Source of the DNA: Amorphophallus konjac
Taxonomy: Eukaryota; Streptophyta; Magnoliopsida; Alismatales; Araceae
Direction: 5' to 3'
DNA: 64,000 bases
NCBI GenBank assembly: GCA_022559845.1
Contig: CM040125.1
Span: forward strand, 292,626,200 to 292,690,199
Position numbers and translations under genes: made by a program. The notes beneath the pieces were generated by a model, which had not been told where the DNA came from, searched no databases, and worked only from the letters and a program-made list of their open reading frames with translations. Below, in pieces: positions 55,167 to 64,000 of this stretch; the stretch's first letter is position 1; every line of letters starts with the position of its first letter.

Positions 55167-56269
55167 TTTGCTCGTCATATAGACCCGCTAGTTACTTATA
55201 AAGCTTTGAAGCCTTTGAGGCCGAATAAGAGAAGAAAGATGGACGACCCTGAATGTGATTGGTACAGATGGTTTGATATGAATGACATCACTATTGCTCT
55301 AAGTCGACTATTCATGCCGACTGATCCGGAATGGCCGCCACTCGTTCATGATATGATAGAGAAGCTGGTGGTTATCACTGATAAGAGGCAGATATTGAGC
55401 AACTACACTAACACCGAGGAGCCAGATGTGCCGTTTGAAGAAGGTTTCACTATAGATAGGCTGTGGGCCAGCCTCTTTTTCATCAATTATGTCCATCCAT
55501 CACTGATTGCTTTCATGTGTTCCAGATTATTTCCTGTCAGCATTCCTAGACTGCCCACAGTCGTGATCTCCTTATCTCCAGATCTCCTACAAACTCCGTC
55601 AATTTCTCCTCCACTCATTGAGAAATTCTCTCAGTTGCCCATCATGCCCTCTCGCGGGCAATCACTCAACCATTCTCCTATTCAAGAATTCTCAAATCTT
55701 TTTATCTCACCCCCATTACCTTCTACTCCTCCCTCTCAATGCTTCACAATTATAGAAAATGAAAAAAATGCCAATTTTTAAATCCCCCAATTCACCTCTC
55801 TCATCTCTATCGAAGAAACCTCCTATCCTGTTCCTGAGTGTGCCCCGACCCAAGGGTTGCTCGTCCAGGGTCCGTTAGCGGGCTTTCTTTACCCCTCCGA
55901 TGAGGGGTCCTCTGTTGTACCACCTCTTATACCCGCTTCTTCTTCTTCCTCTCCTTGTTCCTTAAGGTCTAGCAGTCAGGTTAGTTGTTCTTCTTCCACT
56001 AGCAATAAGAGTCCAGGTGTAGTTGCCACTAAGAAGGTCAAGGGTAAGCAGATTCTCTGTAGATTCTTGATAGAACTAGCCAGGAGGTGCTAGGCATGTT
56101 TGGCCATTCCCTGGTTTGTAGAGGATTCGATCCTTTTACCGGACTTGGACTGTGAGGATGCATGCATTTTCGACGAAGGGTTCGGTGTTTATGAAATCAT
56201 GAATGATGAAGACCTTGTCAAAGAGGGGATGAAGAGTATGAAGAATATGAGGACGAGGCTGATGCTTTT
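55167..56269 (+). pseudogene. Element H: unrecognised linker between G-patch and RT
   Basis: A 191-residue frame (55206-55781) reads DPECDWYRWFDMNDITIALSR and a Ser/Pro-rich tail. It is followed by Ser-rich 55857-56093 and an acidic stretch with stops (56100-56269). No family was recognised. Such linkers occur between protease and RT in this lineage. Confidence 0.6.
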
Positions 56270-57616
56270 GCCAGTGGCATGAGGAGATTCGATGAGCCGT
56301 CAGCCTCAGTAGAAGAGCCCACCAAAGAAGTTAATTTGGGTACCAAGGAAAACCCTAGGATTGTCCTCATAAGTAAAAAGTTGCCACCCTCTGAAGAAGA
56401 GGCGCTCACTTAAGTGCTTCAAGAATATAAGGACACGTTTGCGTGGAGTTATGAGGATATGTCGGGTCTGGACCCTACGCTTGTTGAACACCGTCTAACA
56501 CTGAAGCAAGGGTATGTCCCGGTCAAACAGCGGTTGAGGCGTTTCCACCTGCATATGGCATTAAAGATGAAAGAAGATGTCGATAAACTTCACAAGGCTA
56601 GATTCATCAGAGTCATCCTCTATCCTAATCGGGTGGCTAACATTGTCCCGGTGATGAAAAAGGATGGAAGGGTCAAAATTTGCATAGACTTCCGGGACCT
56701 CAATTGCGTGTGTCCTAAGGATGATTTCCCCCTCCCTCACATTGATGTTTTAATTGATAATATGGCAAGATACGAGACCCTCTTGTTTATGGATGGCTTC
56801 TCCGGATATAATCAGATTCGCCTGGCTGAGGAGGATCAAGAGAAGACCTCCTTCACTACACCTTGGGGTGCTTATTGTTATGTGGTCATGCCATTCAAAC
56901 TTAAGAAGCCGGAGCCACCCATCAGAGGGCCATGATGGGTATTTTTCATGATATGGTCCACATTTATATTGAGGTGTATGTTGATGACCTAGTAGTGAAG
57001 TCAATGACAAGGATTAAGCATCCTGGGGTTCTGGCCAAGGTCTTGCAAAGAGCCCGTGAATATCAATTAAAAATGAACCCCAAGAAGTGCGTGTTCGGTG
57101 TTTCATTAGGAAAATTACTTGGATTTATTGTTAGTAAAAGGGGTATTGAGATTGATCCCAACAAAGCAAGGGCAATAAGAGATATGCCTCCTCCCAAAAA
57201 TTCGAAAGAAGTTTGAGGACTAATCGGGAGGTTGCAATTTATCTGCCGATTTATCTCCTAGCACTCAGAAAGGTGTAGGCCGTTCTACGAGCTTACTAAG
57301 CCACGAGTTAAGTTCTATTGGGATGACAAGTGTCAGGCGGCTGTTGACGGATTGAAAGATTATCTATCGAATCCTCCTGTCCCGAGGTCTCCAGTTCCAG
57401 GCAAACCACTGGTTCTTTACATCTCCATCCTAGATGACTTAGTAGGAGCTATCCTTGCGCAAGTATATGAGGAAGGTAAGGAGAAGGTAGCCTACTACTT
57501 GTCTAAGCTTCCCAACCCCTGTGAGCAAAAATATATAGCTATGAAGAAGACTTGTGCTGCTCTGGTCTGGGGAGTGTAGAAGTTGAAACATTATTTCCTA
57601 GCTCACGAGGTTCATC
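56270..57616 (+). pseudogene. Element H pol: RT and start of RNase H
   Basis: After EPTKEVNLGT and a TAA (56411-56413), RT reads YKDTFAWSYEDMSGLDP, NIVPVMKKDGRVKICIDFRD, FMDGFSGYNQIRLA, then a frameshift near 56905-56925. The catalytic VYVDDLVVKS (56965-57000) and GFIVSKRGIEIDP follow. RNase H begins with VLYISILDDLVGAILAQ, where the usual catalytic Asp-Ala (TDAS-like) is replaced by ISIL. It then reads AYYLSKLPNPCEQKYI and stops at the K insertion (57616). More stops are near 57215, 57262 and 57578. Confidence 0.9.
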
Positions 57617-59701
57617 TGATGCGGGACAGGACGTGAACCTGGGACTCCAGCTTGCAGACGTCCCTAAGCGAGGGAAATGCGTGGATCTACGTGGTTGAGA
57701 AATCGTCAATGAGTATCGGGTACTTGGCTCTTCCGTGCTCGGATCGAGTCATGGGATGGGTCACGCTCTCTCTCTCTCTCAGCGGTGATCAAATAATATA
57801 TCGAGCTAGAATCCTATCACTCTCTCATGCACTGGCATTCAAAAATATACGAGATAAGAAAATGCGTCAACGAAGGAGCGAAGACATACCTCCACGCTCC
57901 GGGTGTGGGGAAGGCAACCCCGGCCAAGACTCATACTCCCGGTACAAATAATTATAATAATTACAAAATTGAATTCTACTGCCTACTCCATGCAGGGAGG
58001 TAAAGGGCTACAATGGAGACCCAGGAGTAGCAAACTCAGGTTGACGGGCGGCTTTTGGGCAGCTTCGACGGCTCCGACGCGCTACTACTTGATACTGGCT
58101 AGGAGACGCGGGCTGACGGTTGTGGCGACCACGTTCTGCTCGGGCGACCGACTGGGACAGGGTTGGTCCCGTTGCGAAGGGGACTCCTGAAGGTTGCTCC
58201 GTGGGAGGCGGTCGGGCTGGAATGCCTTGTGGAAGGTGAGGCGACCTTATTTATGAAGCATTGTTGTTGCTGTCCCGAGCCTACTATGCAGTTTCAGAAT
58301 TGCGTGACCCGGCGATAAAATTTGCTGTGATCATCTCCGACGTCGGAACGATGCGAAACTGGTGCCGTTGCAAAGCCCTTTCAGAGATCTACGAACATAG
58401 GCTGTTACAGGAATTTTTATAGCACTGGATTTTTCGTGGGGTATTTATGAACAAGATGACTCTTGGGATTAGATCTGCCTGGGCAGATTCAGATCTGCCT
58501 GATGATGCACGTTGACCGTGGCATAAAAAATCGATTTGGGATCTGGGATTTTTATGGGAGATCGAGGGGAAGTAAGGAACATCATAACAATTTTGTGTAT
58601 TTTGCTGAGGTGGTTTGACAGGTGAAATGAATTTTATGGCTGGTGGTGGTCGGATCTGGACTGTAGGAGACAGAACAGATTTTGGATTTTGCAGTGGATT
58701 TTAGGATGGCCAAACAAACTCATAAAATCATGAAAAATTTTGTAGAAGAAGACTTTGGTGGATGAAAATCCCAGTCCAAATTTCATATCGATCTGAAATT
58801 GGGAAGGTGGGAAAAATGGTGAAGATATGGCTTACTGGAACACATATCTGCACAGGGACAGATTGTGTAGACCAAGGAAGACTATGGTAGAACGGGGATC
58901 AAACAATGGAGGAAACTTGGAAATATTTATAGAGAGGGGGAATTTCGTGGGGAACACACCCTAAAAATTTGAGCTCGATCAGATCTCTTGATTGGGAGAT
59001 AAAAATTGGGCTTCAGCTTGCTGTCCAAAGGTGGACAGAACTCTGACGGTATGGCGGTGGTGGTGCGACGGCGGCTCGATGGCAGCAGCGGTGGCGGTGC
59101 TGAGCTTCTCACTCAAAAGAGGACCAGATATGGAGGCTTCTCACCTCATAAGATCAGCTTTCTCAGCTGCAAGGGGGTGGAGAGAGAGGGGGTGCGCCCT
59201 TGGGATTCTTGAATAAAAATGTTGGGTTTTCTACAATTAATTATTATGAAAATAACAAAATACATTGGTTTTATAGACCTAACTAAATGACCATTGCTAC
59301 CCTCATATCTAAGGTTAGAGAGGGGCAATTAAGGGATAAGAGAATTATTCTCCCATGTGGTCAAATGGCCATAAATAAAAAATTACAACATGAATATAAT
59401 ATCCTATAAATGGGGGTGCCCCTTTGAAAAAGGGGGAGAGAAATTTAAATTTCTTCCTCCTTCTCCTTGGTCCAAGTCCAAGGTGGACCATGGACCAACC
59501 CCCATGGGCCCTAGCAGCCAAGTGGCTCAATGGGAGAGAGGGTGGGGGTCCCGTCGGCCCTCTATGGCCATTTGTAAAGAAACCCATTGACTTAGCCCAA
59601 GTAACCCATTGGCTTATACTTTCCATACAATTGCAAACCCATTTAACAAGGGTATAAATGCAAATAAAAAAGTCAGTGGTCTTACTTTGATGTCCCCATC
59701 A
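57617..59701 (-). repeat. 3' LTR of element K (2085 bases)
   Basis: Plus-strand ends are TGATGCGGGAC and GTCCCCATCA. Inverted, it matches S1 and S2; for example the S1 block GAGTGGGC.TGACTTG pairs with 57960-57995. Open frames inside (58992-59216, 59390-59657) run through the LTR and have no support as genes. Confidence 0.9.
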
Positions 59702-59722
59702 ATTCTCCCCGAGTGGGAGAAA
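59702..59722 (-). other. Polypurine tract of element K
   Basis: The minus strand reads CCCACTCGGGGAGAAT directly before the LTR start TGATGGGGAC, in the place of the primer for plus-strand synthesis. It is GC-interrupted, as at the G 3' LTR (CCCCGGGAGTA). Confidence 0.6.
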
Positions 59723-59739
59723 CTCGACCCCGTCGAGTA

Positions 59740-60040
59740 AGGGGTGCGGCTGCTCATGTGGCTCCTGCGGATCCGTCATCGTACCAGGTAGTGCGGATAT
59801 GTTCCACTCCTAGTAATCGTATCCTGCTCATCCCGTATATATTTTATATGCTCACGCTGCTGTGGGAATGAAGCTAGTGCTGGACACTCCGTGGTGGGGT
59901 TACTCTCAAAGGGGAGGAGACGACTCAAAGACTCACTAGGAATCACCGCTAGGTCCCATATTCCTCAAGCAAGTTTACAACATACGCATTAGATCCAACT
60001 TGCCTCACGCTCGAAAGGGACTGACGTCGTGAGCTTGCAT
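59740..60040 (-). pseudogene. Element K: integrase-tail and chromodomain remnant
   Basis: The minus strand reads VRQVGSNAYVVNLLEEYG (about 59960-60020), the gypsy integrase C-terminal part, and HIKYIRDEQDTITRSGTY (about 59805-59860), the start of a chromodomain. Both match the homologous words of G (NGINAYELDLIEEYG and IEIILDEQVTTARSK). Stops break it. Confidence 0.7.
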
Positions 60041-60173
60041 TACACCGACTCGACTTGATACCAACAGACTGGACGTCAACTTAACTCACACATGACCCTT
60101 GGCCATATATGACCCTAGGCTAACCTAGACACTCATAGTACTACTATGACTGACGCCAAACACACGAGACATA

Positions 60174-60869
60174 CTAAGACTCATGGACGCTTGGAACACG
60201 GACAGACAGAGAGACAAAGCCTAACGACTTCCTAGGACTGACGATAAGCACACCGGACGTTCTAAGGAAGACCAGGTAAGCATGTTGGACACCGTCTACA
60301 TATACTAGGTGTAAAGATAGACTGACCCACAACTTGATGCAGTGAGTCTCAACCCTCGTCAACCATCTCCGGTGCGAGAAGGCTCGCCCGTGGGTATAGA
60401 AGTATGGAAGGATGAGGAGGCGGGTGACGGGAAGGCAATCCGGACGCCTAGTGTGGAGCATGAAAAAGGGGAAGTTCGGATATTGTCTCTCGTACGCATG
60501 GCTGAAATCAGACCATACCGTGTCAACATAAGGTGTCGACAGTGGTACGGTAGTCACTAGCTGCTGCACTACCGTGGGAGGAGAGACAAGCAAAAGAGGG
60601 ACGGCTGACGGCTGCTCGGGAGTGACTAGTAAAAGAGAGGTGGCAGACTGGTCAGGACCGTTGTGGGAAACTGGGATGGGCAGAAGCTCGGGGTCGTCTA
60701 TGGGCTCTTGAATGATGGGCAAGGTCGGGGCAACTAGAGGAACCCGGACGACTAGTGCGACCAGGCTGACTGGCTGGACATGGGTGACAGGCGACACCGG
60801 GACGACTGACTGAATCTTATCTATGGGTGCAACTGTCAAAATGTTGTGGAATGCGAACTTGCCAAGCAA
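60174..60869 (-). other. Element K: unassigned 231-residue frame
   Basis: Val/Pro/Leu-rich N-terminal half, no retroelement motif, and no match to the unknown frame of G. It lies where pol should be. It may be an unselected open stretch. Confidence 0.3.
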
Positions 60870-60896
60870 GTGTGGAGGATGTAGAGTGCAGGTCCT

Positions 60897-61311
60897 TCAC
60901 CCTAGGTCAAAGGTCGCACTCCTCTCCTCAAGCCATAGTCGCCCTAATATAATGCATGGTCCTGCTAGCGTACCGATTTTGCACCTTGCACCATCGAAGT
61001 AAAGATCGGAGCCGATCTTCCTTTGGAACTCGACAAAGGCTAAATCACCCTCGCAGACAATCTCGCCAATCTTGGAGAGGGACTCAACGATATCCAGAGT
61101 AACCCAATTATCCGGCTCCATATAAATGAAATCGAGTTCCGTTGTGGACCCATAGGGTAGAGTGGCTTTAGAAATGAGAAGGTGCGGGATGGAACAACTT
61201 GATGACATGTGGGTTGGATCAATCGGTGGTTGAATGATAGGGGCAAGACCCAGGGGCTGGGCCATGAGAGCCTTGAATTGGGCCACCATGGATGACCAAT
61301 CGGACGCACGG
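60897..61311 (-). pseudogene. Element K: possible protease remnant
   Basis: The minus-strand frame reads TTELDFIYMEPDNWVTLDIV, KIGSDLYFDGARCKIG and CIILGRLWLEERSATFDLG. The ending resembles the ILGxxFL....FDxG tail of gypsy proteases. The usual D-S/T-G-A is not seen, so this is tentative. Its 5' side is cut by the M LTR at 61312. Confidence 0.4.
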
Positions 61312-64000
61312 TGTAGCACCCTGGTATAATAACGAATAATTTTTTTGAGAAATTAATACGTAATTCCTTAAGAAATAGGATAAGTAAAATTTTGACCGTT
61401 TTATAAAAATCTATAAAAATTAGAATCTTTTAGAGGATAAAATGTTTAGTAAAATTATCTTCTATGACCAGCCCAAATAAAATTCTTAAATAAGCCGAAT
61501 TAGTAGATTAAGGCCCAAATCAACACTTAGCCTAATCGGACCTTAAAACATGAAATTATAGCCCAATACTAAACCATTTAAACTAAAACTGGATGCAAAT
61601 GAAAGGTTAGGATTAAGAGATCGTTTCCCCTCTTATTATTCTCCAAAACCCTAACCCTAGGAGGTGTATTTGGCGGCGCAAGGTGGTTGCAACCCTATCC
61701 GGTGCATTTCACGCATGACTAAGTTGCGTGGACTCTATCTCCGCGATTAGAACTCTCCAAACCCTATAGAACCTATAAAAATGATCCTCTGCCACACTGT
61801 AATCATTTAGAAGCTGTGGCAGCGGGAGAGGAGCTCGATCATGGGAGAATCACGGCGATCACCGGCGGTGTGTACCTAGCGCGATCGGTATCCCTCTTCC
61901 CCCTTCATCCTTCGATAAAGGTAGATGATAGCAAGCCAAACCCCTAGTATTATATATGGTTAGAAGCATCGACGAGTCCTCTTTATTTTGGTCTAAAAGC
62001 CCTAAATGTTATCTAGTATCATGCGAGAATTTTAAGTTTTAGTGGAAGCATGTTAGAATTAGGGTTTACAATGTCCCACTTCGTTTTTAGTAGGGATTGC
62101 TGGCACTAAACCTTTAATTGATTAGGCTATCTTATACAACTTTTTGTGCTCGTTCTGTTGATAGTAAAAGTCTTAAATTTCATGCTCTATGTTGTGTGTA
62201 TTTAACTGTTTTATCTAACCCTAGCCGGACTCGCCGGAGGCGGGCAAGGCGAAGGTAGCAGAGACCACCCTGACATGCGCGGCCTCTCGATAGACAGCCC
62301 ATCCTAGATAGGCGGCCGGTGCTTGACCGTTCATGTGTTTTATCTTTGATATGTTTCATGGAACAAGCGGCAGACCCCTAACCGCTCTTCCATCAGGCGG
62401 CCAGTCCCAGACCGTTCGTCTTCCCAAGTGTCACTCTACAGACCGCTCATCTCAGCAGGCCTTCGGACCTGAGAGGGCATGAACGGCCTGTCGTGCGACT
62501 GCCGAGGCATATGAAAGGTTCTGAACAGACCGTCCATCTATATAGAACTACTTCATTATCATTTTGGCATGATTTATTTTAGTAGATTAGTGGCTAATGG
62601 TAAGTTAGCAACACACATAATAAACTAGAATTTATGGAAGTAAACATTTATGAATTCTTGCTGGTTTTTTCTCACTTGATCTTGATTCATCTTTTCCAAT
62701 GAAGTTGATCTTAATTATGATCTATTGATAATTGAAATTGTTATTAGGATTGTTTGATAGTCGTTCTACTCCGGTAGGATTGACTGACCGCTACACTAGT
62801 TTTCGATGTTTTATTAGCCTTATTTCCTTGTAATGGTTGGGACTCTTCGTCGGATACTCCTTCCTTCGGACTAGGACCTTCATTACAGGACCTCCATAAG
62901 TCCCCGCGAGCCTGGGATTCCCACTAGGACGTCGGGCAGGTTGTACCACCAAGACCTGAACCTATTCACGTGATCGAACCGCTTGGATTGTTGTATTGTG
63001 AGTCACGGCTCAATTTGGACCGACTGAGTCTTGAACGGCTGGATTTGGACCATTTAACTCAATAGGCGGCCCATTAGGAACCGTGCATCCCTGGCTAATT
63101 GCCATTTAAGATTGGTTGATTATCCTTATCCTTTCTTTGACCAAATCACGGTTTGATCGACCCAATAAGCCCTAGGTTGACCAGTGGAGAGTGGGCTGGA
63201 CCCTGGTTCAGTTCTGCCCCACTTATGGCAGCCCGGAGCCCATGTGGGTAGATTTCTAGTTTATAAAGTTAAGCACAGTTGAACAGGCTGATTAGGCCCG
63301 TTCATGTACTCAAGCGGATCTTATTGGACCGTTCATCCCTTGAGCGGTCCTATAGGGCCTGTTTATCTTGTTCTTGGGCTTCCAGCCCTTCTGGCCATGT
63401 GCGGCCCATTATTGACCATCCTTGATAGTTGAAAGGCCCATTTCTGACCGTTCTTATAAGAGTGGCCTAGAATGGTCCGTTTATCCTTGACTTCGTTGAG
63501 GCTGATCCTCAGCCCAATTCTGTCCTGAACGGCCAAGTGGAGACCGTACATAGCTTGAGCGGCCCAGTTTAGACCGCGTATCATCCAGAATTGATTTCCG
63601 TGTTTTTTGATATTGAATCCAAGGACCTGATTGGTTCTTGATAACTTGAATTTTCTGGACAAAGTATCTCTTCGACTTATCCTTGGGTTTTCCGAGGAAA
63701 GTTCATACCTTGATATAATTGGCCATTTAACTTGATTAATGTCTAGACATAACTTGGGATCTTGGATCTATTAAATCAATGCCAACGCATCATAAGGGCC
63801 CGGTCTGGTCCTGGGAGGAGCGCCCGAAAAGTACTTGTGCCCCGGGGAGTTTGAATGACATGGTGAGGCATTGCACCGAGTGCATGACTAGCGTGATGTC
63901 TACGACATAATCTCTTACTTGAATCTTTCTTGACTTGGTTAATTCTTGCTTGTTGGCTATTTTCCAGTTACATCATGATCTCGCCTTCTTTTTATTATGT
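61312..64000 (+). repeat. Element M: Tekay-like LTR, right end outside the window
   Basis: It starts TGTAGCACCCTGG, like the D LTR, and later shares blocks with it: GCAGGTTGTACCA (62937-62949; D at 24823) and TCTGGTCCTGGGAGGAGC..CCCGAAA.GTACTTGTGCCC (63804-63845; D at 25238-25275). Overall similarity is low, so it is a related but different family. Its middle carries a GCGG-N11-CCGT array. Since D-type LTRs are about 2.8 kb, the end is probably just outside the window. Confidence 0.85.
62312..63577. repeat. GCGG-N11-CCGT array in the element M LTR
   Basis: Well-kept copies begin at 62312, 62367, 62397, 63066, 63314, 63529 and 63559. Each is GCGG or ACGG, exactly 11 bases, then CCGT or CCGC. 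Several decayed copies keep the spacing (GTGG..CCGT, GCGG..CCAT, ACGG..CCAT). The second half is often followed by TCATC. Confidence 0.85.

Larger units (their letters stand above)
43273..57616 (+). mobile_element. Element H: Tat/Ogre-like Ty3/gypsy internal region, broken
   Basis: Plus-strand order after removing G: gag, a zinc-finger and proline-rich spacer, protease, a G-patch-like segment, an unrecognised linker, RT and the start of RNase H. The gag words NATPQFRHILAMNKLSTMEEL, the protease CLVDTGASINVLP and the RT words EPTKEVNLGT and CVCPKDDFPLPHID are typical of the Tat lineage (Tat/Ogre). No LTR of H is visible: the left side starts after S2 and the right side is cut by K. Frameshifts and stops occur throughout. 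Confidence 0.85.
57617..61311 (-). mobile_element. Element K: degenerate chromodomain gypsy element, right part cut by M
   Basis: K starts at 57617 (TGATGCGGGAC) inside the RNase H of H, with a left target copy likely TCATC (57612-57616). The LTR is the S1/S2 family in inverse orientation, so this is the 3' LTR of a minus-strand element. An AAACTCGACCCC..GTCGAG dyad follows the LTR, as after the 3' LTR of G. The internal part holds an integrase-tail and chromodomain remnant and two unassigned frames; no RT or integrase core is seen. The right end is lost to M or lies outside the window. Confidence 0.85.

Noticed and set aside
61312..64000. A host gene in the right end of the window
   Set aside because: Alignment blocks with the D LTR cover both ends. 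Only one short minus-strand frame (63363-63662) exists, and it runs through the GCGG/CCGT array.

Overview
This window is nuclear DNA of a flowering plant. It is almost entirely a nest of LTR retrotransposons. I found no host gene, rRNA, tRNA, CRISPR array or bacterial feature. The species cannot be told from the sequence. The evidence for a plant is Sirevirus-type Ty1/copia elements, chromodomain Ty3/gypsy elements and a Tat/Ogre-like Ty3/gypsy element, with primer sites matching initiator-Met tRNA.

Layout, with elements named A to X here. A (1-14904, minus) is a Sirevirus-like copia element with gag, protease, integrase, RT, RNase H and an extra downstream ORF. Its left LTR runs off the window. 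A solo LTR, S1 (6803-8971), sits inside its RT. A itself sits in another LTR, X (14905-15911), which abuts the broken gag of B (15912-18097, minus). The 5' LTR of B (18098-18871 plus 39237-40304) is split by C (18872-39231, minus), a degenerate Sirevirus-like element. C is in turn split by D (23159-33390, plus), a nearly complete Tekay/Del-like chromovirus. B lies in a copia integrase fragment, E (40305-about 41438, plus). Then come a truncated LTR, S2 (about 41439-43272), and a Tat/Ogre-like element, H (43273-57616, plus). H is split by G (43409-51341, minus), a non-autonomous element with gag and chromodomain but no RT. The RNase H of H is cut by K (from 57617, minus), and K by the LTR of M (61312-64000), related to the D LTR. 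Five-base target duplications were read directly for S1 (CTCTT), C (TTATA), D (TCATT) and G (GAGGG).

Every coding region is broken by stops or frameshifts, so I annotate them as pseudogenes. Several stops, and one loss of a catalytic glutamate, fit C-to-T decay at methylated cytosines.

The most unusual signal is non-coding. LTRs of A, B and C, and also their gag coding regions, carry pairs of decamers built on a GTCGAC-like core. The spacer within a pair is 11-13 bases and almost always 12. In the LTRs the pairs recur about every 70-77 bases. LTR X has a 32-base periodic version. The gypsy LTRs of D and M carry different arrays of short GC-rich inverted repeats: eleven hairpins whose stems vary but stay complementary in D, and a GCGG-N11-CCGT array in M. 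The same organisation in unrelated families deserves a systematic look. All positions and counts were made by eye.
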